DNA of 5,515 bases from Deltaproteobacteria bacterium. GTDB taxonomy: Bacteria; Desulfobacterota; Desulfobulbia; Desulfobulbales; BM004. This document shows, one piece after another, positions 1-5,072 of the stretch. Position numbers and translations under genes: made by a program. The stretch is taken from positions 774,946 through 780,460 of the forward strand of contig CP070776.1 in NCBI GenBank assembly GCA_020346205.1, in the 5' to 3' direction. Numbering within the stretch: position 1 is the stretch's first letter; each line of letters begins with the position of its first letter. The notes beneath the pieces were generated by a model. That model had not been told where the DNA came from. It did not search any database and was given only the letters and a program-made list of their open reading frames with translations.

Positions 1-2303
1 TCAGCTTTGACAGTACGGCATTTCTTGTCAAGATCATACTGTATGTCGACTGATACAGGAATTGTAGAGCGCAGCAGGTTGAGCGTTTCACTGAGAACCA
101 GGTGCGGTCTTATGGGAACAAGATTCTGTTGTGTCTGACGGCTGAATGCCAGTATCTGGCGTACCATTTCCTTGGCCCGGATCGAGGCCTCAAGGATTTT
201 GTCAATATATTGGCTTCCTGGACCATTGTTCTTGACAACAAATTTTGCCAGATCGGCATTGCCGACAATAATGGTAAGGATGTTGTTGAAGTCATGGGCT
301 ATACCACCGGCCATGGTGCCGATAGCCTCCATTTTATAGACCTGACGCAACTGGGTTTCGAGTTTTGCTTTTTCTTTTTCCGCGTTCTTGCGGTCCGTGA
401 TATCCCTGGTAATGTTCAGAATATGCGGCTCACCGTGCAGATGGATTAAATTGGCAGACATCAGGGCGGTTTTAATGGAGCCGTCCTTCATGCGGAAGTC
501 TGCTTCAAGATTAGTGACCTGCCCGGATTTCTGCAGCCCTTCCACGAGAACTTTGCGGTCTTCGGGTCTGCGCCAGATATTGATATCAAGGGATGATTTA
601 CCGATCACATCTTCGCGGGTATAGCCGGTCAGCTCTGTAAATCCATCATTAATCTCAACATAGGTGCCGTCCATCTTATTGATGTTAATTGAATCTGGAC
701 TGGTGCGAAAGGCGACGCGAAATCGCTTCTCCAGCTCTTGCAGTTCCTTTTCAGCCTCTACATGCTCGGTGATATCCTGCAGTCTGGCAAACATGAGCTT
801 TCTGTCCTGAAGCATGAAAGGGCCAGCGGCAATATCCACAACTATTTCAGAGCCGTCCTTTTTTTTGTGGCGCCTTCTTCGTATCCGAGCATCTCCTTTT
901 TGGGAAGACTCTTTTATGGAGGCAACAGTTTTTTCAGGTTCAGCACTGATGTCATCAGCTTTAAGCTTAAGGGCTTCTTCGCTGCTGTAACCATAGAGGT
1001 CCAGGAATGCGTCATTGAAGTCGACAATTTCTCTTGTTTCTGCATCAAATATGGCAATGGCGTCAATCTCGCTGTTGAAAAGCTTGCTGTATTTCTCCTC
1101 GCTTTCCTTCAGGTCCTGCTCTGCTTTTTTGCGCTCAGAGATATCTGTTGCAATCTCGAGCCGGACAATGCGTCCGTCCGTCCACTTAATTGCCCTGTCA
1201 ATGATGTGGAACCAGCGGTCGGTAAGGGTGTTCTGAAAATCCCATATGTATGGTGAAACAGGATTGCCGTCTGCATCAATGATATATTTGTTTGTACAAA
1301 AGTCGCACGGCCCTGTCTGGTCAACCTGAATACTCTGCCAGCATATTTTTCCGGTAACATCTCCCAATATTTCACGGCCATACTTGTTGAGAAACAGGAT
1401 CTCATATGTATCCATGTCAGCGACATAAACTATTGCCTCCAGGCTGTCCATCAGGAGTTGGAATTTCTCCTCACTTTCCATGAGCGCCTGGTCCGCTTTT
1501 TTGTGTTCAGAAATATCCTCGAATATGCCTATGACTCCTGATACGTCTCCATCTTCATCAAATGACGGGCTGAAATTCGCCTTTAAATAGGTGAGGACAT
1601 TGCCCTCGGCTGTTCTGAATTCCCCTTCGAATTCAGTTTTGTTCCCTTTCAGGGCATCGGCTATGGAATTTCGTAATATTTCGTCTTTTATTTTTTTATA
1701 CGAATAGCCGACAAGCCTTTTTTTCGAAGCCCCGAAAAGCCTGGTAGCAGGCGCATTGCATGTGGCAATGGTGCCTTTAGCATCGGTGTACATTATGGCA
1801 AGGGGGGAATGCTCAAAAATGGATTGGAATTTTGACTTGCTTTCCTGCAGGTCTTCCTGCAACTTTTTTTCTTCTGTTATATCAGTGAGCAGGGAAATAA
1901 AGCCGATAACATTACCGTCTTCGTCGCGCTTGTAGTTCCAGTCGACCCGAAGATCGACAATCTCTCCGTCTTTTTTTATATCCCTGGAAATCCATGGAGT
2001 AGGTATTGGCTGTTCCTGGACCAGGTATTGGAGATAGTCAGCCAGTTGCTTTTTCTCTTCTTCTTTTTCCGAAAAATCAAGTATGGATTTGTCGGCCAAC
2101 TCCCCCTTTTCATAGCCATGTATCTTATGAGCCGCGGCATTGGCATACAGTATGGTGCCCTTGGTGTCAATTTCCTGGACGCCGAATAATAGAGTGTCAA
2201 AAAGAGTACGATAATTCTCTTTTTCCTTACGGAGTGACTCGTATTTTATTTCGAGCTCGGCAACCCTTTTTTGAAGTTCTGAGTTGTTATGCTTGGATGC
2301 CAT
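1..2303 (-). CDS. Cytosolic multi-PAS sensor histidine kinase (C-terminus off the left edge)
   Basis: The reading frame gives 767 residues from ATG at 2303 and runs off the window. After a short charged coiled N-terminus (1-28) there are five PAS domains, each ending in a DI[TS]E/D-type PAC signature: about 28-146 (DITEEKK), 157-269 (DISEHKK), 278-393 (DISERKK), 403-516 (DITEHVE) and 525-640 (DITDRKN). A HisKA dimerisation and phosphoacceptor domain follows at about 655-725, with motif MAGGIAHDFNN; His670 is the expected autophosphorylated residue. The ATP-binding domain, and any attached receiver domain (common in this HDFNN class), are outside the window. No membrane segment is visible, so it should be a soluble sensor. 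PAS3 carries Cys321, Cys333 and Cys336 (GPCDFC), a pattern I recall from other PAS proteins; PAS4 has a basic run at 473-482. The ATG is the first start after an in-frame TAA, but no clear Shine-Dalgarno precedes it. Ligand and partner regulator are unknown. Confidence 0.95.
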   Translation of the reverse strand, partial: MASKHNNSELQKRVAELEIKYESLRKEKENYRTLFDTLLFGVQEIDTKGTILYANAAAHKIHGYEKGELADKSILDFSEKEEEKKQLADYLQYLVQEQPIPTPWISRDIKKDGEIVDLRVDWNYKRDEDGNVIGFISLLTDITEEKKLQEDLQESKSKFQSIFEHSPLAIMYTDAKGTIATCNAPATRLFGASKKRLVGYSYKKIKDEILRNSIADALKGNKTEFEGEFRTAEGNVLTYLKANFSPSFDEDGDVSGVIGIFEDISEHKKADQALMESEEKFQLLMDSLEAIVYVADMDTYEILFLNKYGREILGDVTGKICWQSIQVDQTGPCDFCTNKYIIDADGNPVSPYIWDFQNTLTDRWFHIIDRAIKWTDGRIVRLEIATDISERKKAEQDLKESEEKYSKLFNSEIDAIAIFDAETREIVDFNDAFLDLYGYSSEEALKLKADDISAEPEKTVASIKESSQKGDARIRRRRHKKKDGSEIVVDIAAGPFMLQDRKLMFARLQDITEHVEAEKELQELEKRFRVAFRTSPDSININKMDGTYVEINDGFTELTGYTREDVIGKSSLDINIWRRPEDRKVLVEGLQKSGQVTNLEADFRMKDGSIKTALMSANLIHLHGEPHILNITRDITDRKNAEKEKAKLETQLRQVYKMEAIGTMAGGIAHDFNNILTIIVGNADLAKFVVKNNGPGSQYIDKILEASIRAKEMVRQILAFSRQTQQNLVPIRPHLVLSETLNLLRSTIPVSVDIQYDLDKKCRTVKA

Positions 2304-2580
2304 GACGTGTTTTTTTGTGTTTCGTTGTTATTCCAGGATTTTTACATTTGGGATTTACTATTACTTGCTACCAATACTTGGAAAAAATAGCAATACAACA
2401 TCAGGTAGAGGGCTCAAAAAAATGCTTTATGCAAAATAAAATACTAAGGGGAAAAATCAAGATTTTATGTGAATGGGATATGTATAATTACCCCTCTTTC
2501 ATTTTAAAATCGAATGGGGGGCTTGCTTACGAGAGGCAAAGCATGAAAGTAATTATTGCCAGTGGATATATTGAGCCAGA

Positions 2581-2595
2581 TTTTGTAATACAAAA
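2581..2595. repeat. Perfect 7-1-7 palindrome TTTTGTA-A-TACAAAA
   Basis: The arms TTTTGTA (2581-2587) and TACAAAA (2589-2595) are exact reverse complements around one base. It could be a small operator-like dyad or a weak stem. It lies in the part of the receiver-domain relic that no longer matches the family, so it may be inserted or rearranged DNA. No function can be assigned. Confidence 0.5.
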
Positions 2596-2596
2596 C

Positions 2597-2621
2597 TCAA
2601 GATGTTGGCAAAGCATCTTGA
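2597..2621. repeat. 8-bp stem-loop TCAAGATG/CATCTTGA
   Basis: The arms TCAAGATG (2597-2604) and CATCTTGA (2614-2621) are exact reverse complements around a nine-base loop, TTGGCAAAG. It begins two bases after the neighbouring palindrome. The first T-run on the plus strand is about 15 bases further on (2637-2642), too far for a normal intrinsic terminator, and the stem is not G+C rich. Confidence 0.5.
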
Positions 2622-2846
2622 CTAATAGCAGCATCATTTTTTGAACGGCTGATTCTTTGTTGGAAACCTTCCAGAAGATGCATTGCTGGTTGTTTCTGTG
2701 TCAGGATTCGGGGGGGGGTGTGAGATAGCTGACCCGATTATTGGAGTGGGCTGAAAAAGCGATTACTTATCACCGATGAAAAGAATACCGCAGGAACACA
2801 AGCCAGTTCCAAACAGTGCAGAGTAAACCTAAACAACTCCCGGGCC

Positions 2847-3245
2847 TTACTCCAGTGAATCACTCTGCTCCTGAATGCTGTTTTGCAGCGTCTGGTCAGA
2901 ATCATCAAACATTCGAATAACCGTCTTTTGCAGCGAAATAACTTTTTCTTTTTTCGTAATTGTCTGGTTCAAGGTATCGATCTTCAAGGAAAGCAGATTG
3001 TTTGTATCGCGCAGCGTATCAATTTGTTTCTTCAGGGCATCCTGGTCAAGGATGCATTGATCAATTTCTTTTTTCGAGTCCTCGAGCGCAAGCTGAAGCT
3101 CAGCGCCCCTCTTCTCTCTATCTGCTAGTTGCTCTTGAGCAATTCGATAATCAGTACTAACGGTATCCAATTGAGCCTTTGAAACACACCCCCCGATAAA
3201 GACCATGCAAATACATGCTATCGATAAAATGAGTTTGTATCGCAC
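2847..3245 (-). CDS. Small coiled-coil lipoprotein, function unknown
   Basis: Read from GTG at 3245 this is 132 residues. The N-terminus has a short positive stretch (RYK), a hydrophobic segment (about 5-17) and a lipobox Ile17-Gly18-Gly19-Cys20. Signal peptidase II cleavage and lipid attachment at Cys20 are therefore expected; Val at +2 and the absence of Asp suggest outer-membrane rather than inner-membrane retention. The mature protein is nearly all charged heptad-like helix (about 24-125), consistent with a long coiled coil, and ends in the acidic tail DSDSLE-like sequence without any recognisable globular domain. The segment near 109-127 (VIRMFDDSDQTLQNSIQEQ) resembles, from memory, linkers in longer lipoproteins that carry an OmpA-like domain, but nothing OmpA-like follows in any downstream frame. 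A TTG at 3251 could add two residues but sits almost on top of the ribosome binding site. It is a lone gene, with divergent control from the HD-GYP gene. Its role is unknown; an envelope structural role is only a guess. Confidence 0.8.
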   Translation of the reverse strand: MRYKLILSIACICMVFIGGCVSKAQLDTVSTDYRIAQEQLADREKRGAELQLALEDSKKEIDQCILDQDALKKQIDTLRDTNNLLSLKIDTLNQTITKKEKVISLQKTVIRMFDDSDQTLQNSIQEQSDSLE

Positions 3246-3252
3246 CCGCAAA

Positions 3253-3257
3253 CCTCT
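3253..3257 (-). promoter_or_regulatory. Ribosome binding site AGAGG that selects the GTG start
   Basis: On the minus strand AGAGG is followed by seven bases and then GTG at 3245, a near-ideal spacing. The alternative TTG at 3251 would leave only one base. This is the reason for choosing GTG for the lipoprotein. Confidence 0.65.
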
Positions 3258-3271
3258 TTGAAATTGATCAA
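3258..3271. promoter_or_regulatory. FNR/CRP-family-like box TTGAA-ATTG-ATCAA
   Basis: The sequence matches the FNR consensus TTGAT-N4-ATCAA at nine of ten defined positions, with one mismatch in the left half. It lies directly upstream of the lipoprotein ribosome binding site, so a protein bound here would more likely block than activate that gene. It is about 240 bases from the HD-GYP start. A chance match in A+T-rich DNA is possible. Confidence 0.3.
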
Positions 3272-3286
3272 AAACAGTTGTCTACC

Positions 3287-3334
3287 GAAAATCAGGCAAT
3301 AGCGAATTGGTATCTCCTGATTTTCTGAATTCGC
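3287..3334. repeat. Two interleaved perfect inverted repeats (pseudoknot-like order)
   Basis: Repeat one has arms GAAAATCAGG (3287-3296) and CCTGATTTTC (3316-3325), exact over ten bases. Repeat two has arms GCGAATT (3302-3308) and AATTCGC (3328-3334), exact over seven bases. The left arm of the second lies in the loop of the first, and its right arm lies just outside, so the order is A-B-A'-B'. As RNA the two stems could form a pseudoknot or be alternative hairpins; as DNA they could be two overlapping protein sites. The element would lie in the leader of the lipoprotein transcript if its promoter is to the right. Confidence 0.55.
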
Positions 3335-3363
3335 AGTATTTTGCGTGTGATCTCTCTTTGTGG

Positions 3364-3393
3364 TTGAACATATTTTTAAGAAAATGCTAACAT
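3364..3393 (+). promoter_or_regulatory. Candidate sigma-70-type promoter for the HD-GYP gene
   Basis: TTGAAC (3364-3369) is followed by an 18-base spacer and TAACAT (3388-3393), preceded by TGC as in an extended -10. Each hexamer matches the consensus at four of six positions. Transcription would start near 3400, inside the palindrome at 3393-3419, leaving a leader of roughly 110 bases before the ATG at 3512. Confidence 0.3.
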
Positions 3394-3419
3394 TATGATT
3401 ATATTTTTAATAATCATAA
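3393..3419. promoter_or_regulatory. 10-7-10 palindrome, possible operator of the HD-GYP gene
   Basis: The arms TTATGATTAT (3393-3402) and ATAATCATAA (3410-3419) are exact reverse complements around ATTTTTA. The element overlaps the end of the candidate -10 and the expected start point, a usual place for a repressor site. A second small palindrome CTACT-C-AGTAG (3421-3431) follows one base later. The stem is too A+T rich to be a convincing terminator, and no gene ends upstream on this strand. Confidence 0.45.
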
Positions 3420-3511
3420 ACTACTCAGTAGGATAATAACACCATTTTTAGTTTGGGCTGCTGCCGTAGCTTCCCTCATTAACTTCAACAGACGTTTCTG
3501 TATATTGAGAA

Positions 3512-4942
3512 ATGCGTTCCTGGAAAGCAAATTTACAACACTTGTATCAAAAAATCAGGATGGGAATCGGGTCTGACGGTAGTTCAAAGTCCACGGGCCT
3601 GGACAGAAACGCTTCCTTAAAAACCATTGTCCAGAAAAAATTGTTATTGCGGCTTGCGACAGCCTGCATCCTCATTTCCATTGTCCTTGCTTTCATTGTT
3701 TTTTTTCGTGAGTTCCACCGGTATGGAAACCTTGTAAGCAACCGGGCTGGTGAAATTACCGCCCGTTTTAACGATGAGATCCGTGACCTGTTGGATGATC
3801 CCGCATTGATAGAAAAAACTGCTCTGCGAAACAAGCTGAAGATGCTTTCGATTATCGGCAATCTGAACCGGGAAATCGGGCAGGTTATTTATGCAAGAAT
3901 TTACGATCTTGACAATAATACCATTGTCATCGAAAAAGACAGCCAATCTACCTATCTGAATGAAGTGGATGCTATTATGCAGTCACGTGAACAGCATCTG
4001 CCGGAAACTTCCCAGAAAGTTTACAAGTATCGATATATAAATGGCATACCCCATATACAACTCACCTACCCGCTTACCAACAGCAATAATAAGCAGGCTG
4101 CTTTCATTGAAGGGCTTTTTGCCATCTCGTCCAAAGTCAGGAATGAGGTAGTGATGCGTATTGTCCGATCGGCCTTTGAGGCCATCGGCATCGTGGCATT
4201 AACTACGCTAATCCTTTACCCAATCATCATTACACTCATAGGACAGTTGTCTAGGCTAGCGGATAATCTTCTGGCGTCCAACATTGAAACCCTGCAGGTT
4301 CTTGGCAGCGCTATTGCCAAGAGGGATAGCGATACGGATATTCATAATTATCGTGTTACTATCTACTCGGTAACTTTGGCTGAAGCTGCCGGGTTGCAGC
4401 GCAGCCTAATTCGGGGTCTTATCAAGGGCGCCTTTCTGCACGATGCCGGCAAGATCGGCATTAGTGACGAAGTTTTATTGAAGCCAGGGAAATTAACCAA
4501 AAAAGAATTCAAGATGATGGAACAACATGTGAATCACGGTATCGATATTGTGGAAGGTTCCGATTGGCTGAAAGATGCCATTCACGTTGTCAAATTTCAT
4601 CATGAAAAATTCAACGGCGAAGGTTATCCCTATGGGCTCAAAGGTGAGACCATTCCTATCATCGCCAGAATTTTTACCATTGCGGATGTTTTTGATGCCC
4701 TGACCTCCATGCGGCCATATAAAGAGGCGATGTCATTTGAAGACGCCATGGCGGTTTTAGAAGATGGGCGCGGGGCCCAATTTGACCCAAACCTGCTTGA
4801 TATCTTCATCCCTATTGCAAAGTCGCTTTACGAAACAATTGCAAGCTGTTCTGATGAAACCCTGCGCGAAAAGCAGGAACACATAACACGGAAATATTTT
4901 CCCCGAGTGCGGAAGCTAGATAAAAAATATCAGCTCTATTAA
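3512..4942 (+). CDS. Membrane-bound HD-GYP protein, predicted cyclic-di-GMP phosphodiesterase
   Basis: A complete protein of 476 residues. It has a polar cytosolic N-terminus (1-45), membrane helix one (about 46-66), an extracytoplasmic region of about 150 residues (67-216) with the look of a single Cache-type sensor, membrane helix two (about 221-244), a short linker and a C-terminal HD-GYP domain (about 262-440). Expected metal and catalytic residues are present: His278, His310-Asp311 with Lys314 (LHDAGKIG), His339, His363-His364, the Gly-Tyr-Pro signature at 371-373 (NGEGYPYGLKGE) and Asp392 in ADVFDALTSMRPY. HD-GYP enzymes hydrolyse cyclic-di-GMP, mostly to GMP, and so control motility, adhesion and biofilm; the intact motif set argues for activity. 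The external signal is unknown. The ATG at 3512 has only a weak GAGA upstream; Met17 (3560) is an alternative that keeps all domains. No neighbouring diguanylate cyclase is seen, and no clear terminator follows the stop. Confidence 0.93.
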   Translation: MRSWKANLQHLYQKIRMGIGSDGSSKSTGLDRNASLKTIVQKKLLLRLATACILISIVLAFIVFFREFHRYGNLVSNRAGEITARFNDEIRDLLDDPALIEKTALRNKLKMLSIIGNLNREIGQVIYARIYDLDNNTIVIEKDSQSTYLNEVDAIMQSREQHLPETSQKVYKYRYINGIPHIQLTYPLTNSNNKQAAFIEGLFAISSKVRNEVVMRIVRSAFEAIGIVALTTLILYPIIITLIGQLSRLADNLLASNIETLQVLGSAIAKRDSDTDIHNYRVTIYSVTLAEAAGLQRSLIRGLIKGAFLHDAGKIGISDEVLLKPGKLTKKEFKMMEQHVNHGIDIVEGSDWLKDAIHVVKFHHEKFNGEGYPYGLKGETIPIIARIFTIADVFDALTSMRPYKEAMSFEDAMAVLEDGRGAQFDPNLLDIFIPIAKSLYETIASCSDETLREKQEHITRKYFPRVRKLDKKYQLY

Positions 4943-4997
4943 AGTCAAGATGTCTGCCATCAATCAAAACTCGTGAATAATTCTTAAAGTGTCAACA

Positions 4998-5025
4998 TTG
5001 CCAGAGGATATGTGAACTGTAAATT
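4998..5025 (+). promoter_or_regulatory. Candidate promoter of the sigma factor gene
   Basis: TTGCCA (4998-5003, five of six to the -35 consensus) is followed after 16 bases by TAAATT (5020-5025, four of six to the -10). Initiation near 5032 would place the start point within the dyad at 5013-5035 and give a leader of about 33 bases before the ATG at 5065. No better pair is seen between the HD-GYP stop and this gene. Confidence 0.35.
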
Positions 5026-5035
5026 TTACAGGTCA
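5013..5035. promoter_or_regulatory. 23-bp dyad overlapping the sigma gene promoter, likely operator
   Basis: The core CTGTAAATTTTACAG (5017-5031) is a perfect 7-1-7 palindrome. It extends to 5013-5035 (TGA on the left, TCA on the right) with a single mismatched pair at 5016/5032, so ten of eleven base pairs match. It covers the proposed -10 and start point. The spacing CTG-N9-CAG is one base shorter than the Escherichia coli-type LexA box (CTG-N10-CAG), so it should not be called a LexA site. No T-run follows, which argues against a terminator for the HD-GYP gene. Confidence 0.5.
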
Positions 5036-5039
5036 GAGT

Positions 5040-5072
5040 ATGAATAAATTGTTATTATTTATTTATGAATGA
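5040..5072 (+). CDS. Possible ten-codon upstream reading frame overlapping the sigma gene start
   Basis: ATG at 5040 opens a frame encoding MNKLLLFIYE and ends with TGA at 5070-5072, eight bases into the sigma factor gene (ATG 5065) in another frame. It has AGG at 5030-5032 with seven bases spacing, whereas the sigma ATG itself has only A+T-rich sequence in front. This suggests translational coupling or a leader peptide. A frame this short can arise by chance. Confidence 0.3.
   Translation: MNKLLLFIYE

Larger units (their letters stand above)
2513..2680 (+). pseudogene. Decayed receiver (REC) domain fragment
   Basis: In one plus-strand frame, codons 2513-2587 read NGGLAYERQSMKVIIASGY followed by IEPDF. 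This closely resembles the alpha3-beta4 part of receiver domains found on hybrid histidine kinases, typically GGLAAYE...KVIIASGYIEPD. About nine residues appear to be missing between GGLAYE and KVI. In the same frame, just after a TGA stop at 2642-2644, comes TADSLLETFQKM, which fits the last helix that normally follows the conserved Lys-Pro of such domains. The segment between (2588-2641) does not match and is occupied by inverted repeats. A possible remnant of the phosphorylated-Asp loop (WDM) lies at 2474-2482 with disrupted spacing. ATG 2543 has GAGAGG upstream and could in principle give a 33-residue peptide, but decay is the simpler reading. The family resemblance is recalled, not searched. 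Confidence 0.42.
2304..2846. other. Gene-free stretch between the kinase and the lipoprotein
   Basis: This 543-base stretch has no intact gene I can support. The longest open frame (plus strand, 2315-2644) begins at a TTG in a T-run with no ribosome binding site, and its first 65 or so codons resemble nothing. The stretch holds a likely receiver-domain relic (about 2513-2680), two perfect inverted repeats (2581-2595 and 2597-2621), a direct repeat GGCAAAGCAT (2535-2544 and 2607-2616, 72 bases apart) and a nine-G run at 2710-2718. The promoter of the kinase must lie in its left part, reading leftward, but I could not pick a convincing -35/-10 pair. No clear Rho-independent terminator for the lipoprotein gene is seen at its right end. 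Confidence 0.6.

Noticed and set aside
102..1426. Several open frames of 60-170 codons on the plus strand and in other frames within the kinase gene
   Set aside because: They lie over the continuous 767-codon kinase frame, which has clear PAS and HisKA motifs, so they are shadows without family resemblance of their own.
2315..2644. A 109-codon plus-strand frame taken as a gene
   Set aside because: It starts at a TTG within a T-run, has no ribosome binding site, and only its last third is recognisable, as part of a receiver-domain relic.
2710..2718. Run of nine G as a phase-variable tract
   Set aside because: It is not within or close to a promoter of any supported gene; it may simply mark decaying DNA or a sequencing artefact.
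2793..2810. GGAAC/GTTCC stem downstream of the lipoprotein gene as its terminator
   Set aside because: The stem is only five pairs with an eight-base loop, and no T-run follows on the minus strand.
2304..2846. tRNA or other structured RNA gene in the gene-free stretch
   Set aside because: No cloverleaf, TTC-containing T-arm or other recognisable RNA core was found on either strand by eye.
2875..3160. Plus-strand frames opposite the lipoprotein gene
   Set aside because: They are antisense shadows; the minus-strand frame has a signal peptide, a lipobox and a well-spaced ribosome binding site.
3547..3946. Minus-strand frames opposite the HD-GYP gene
   Set aside because: They are antisense to a complete gene with a full set of catalytic motifs.
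5017..5031. LexA (SOS) box
   Set aside because: The spacing between CTG and CAG is nine rather than ten bases, and known delta-proteobacterial LexA sites differ in sequence.
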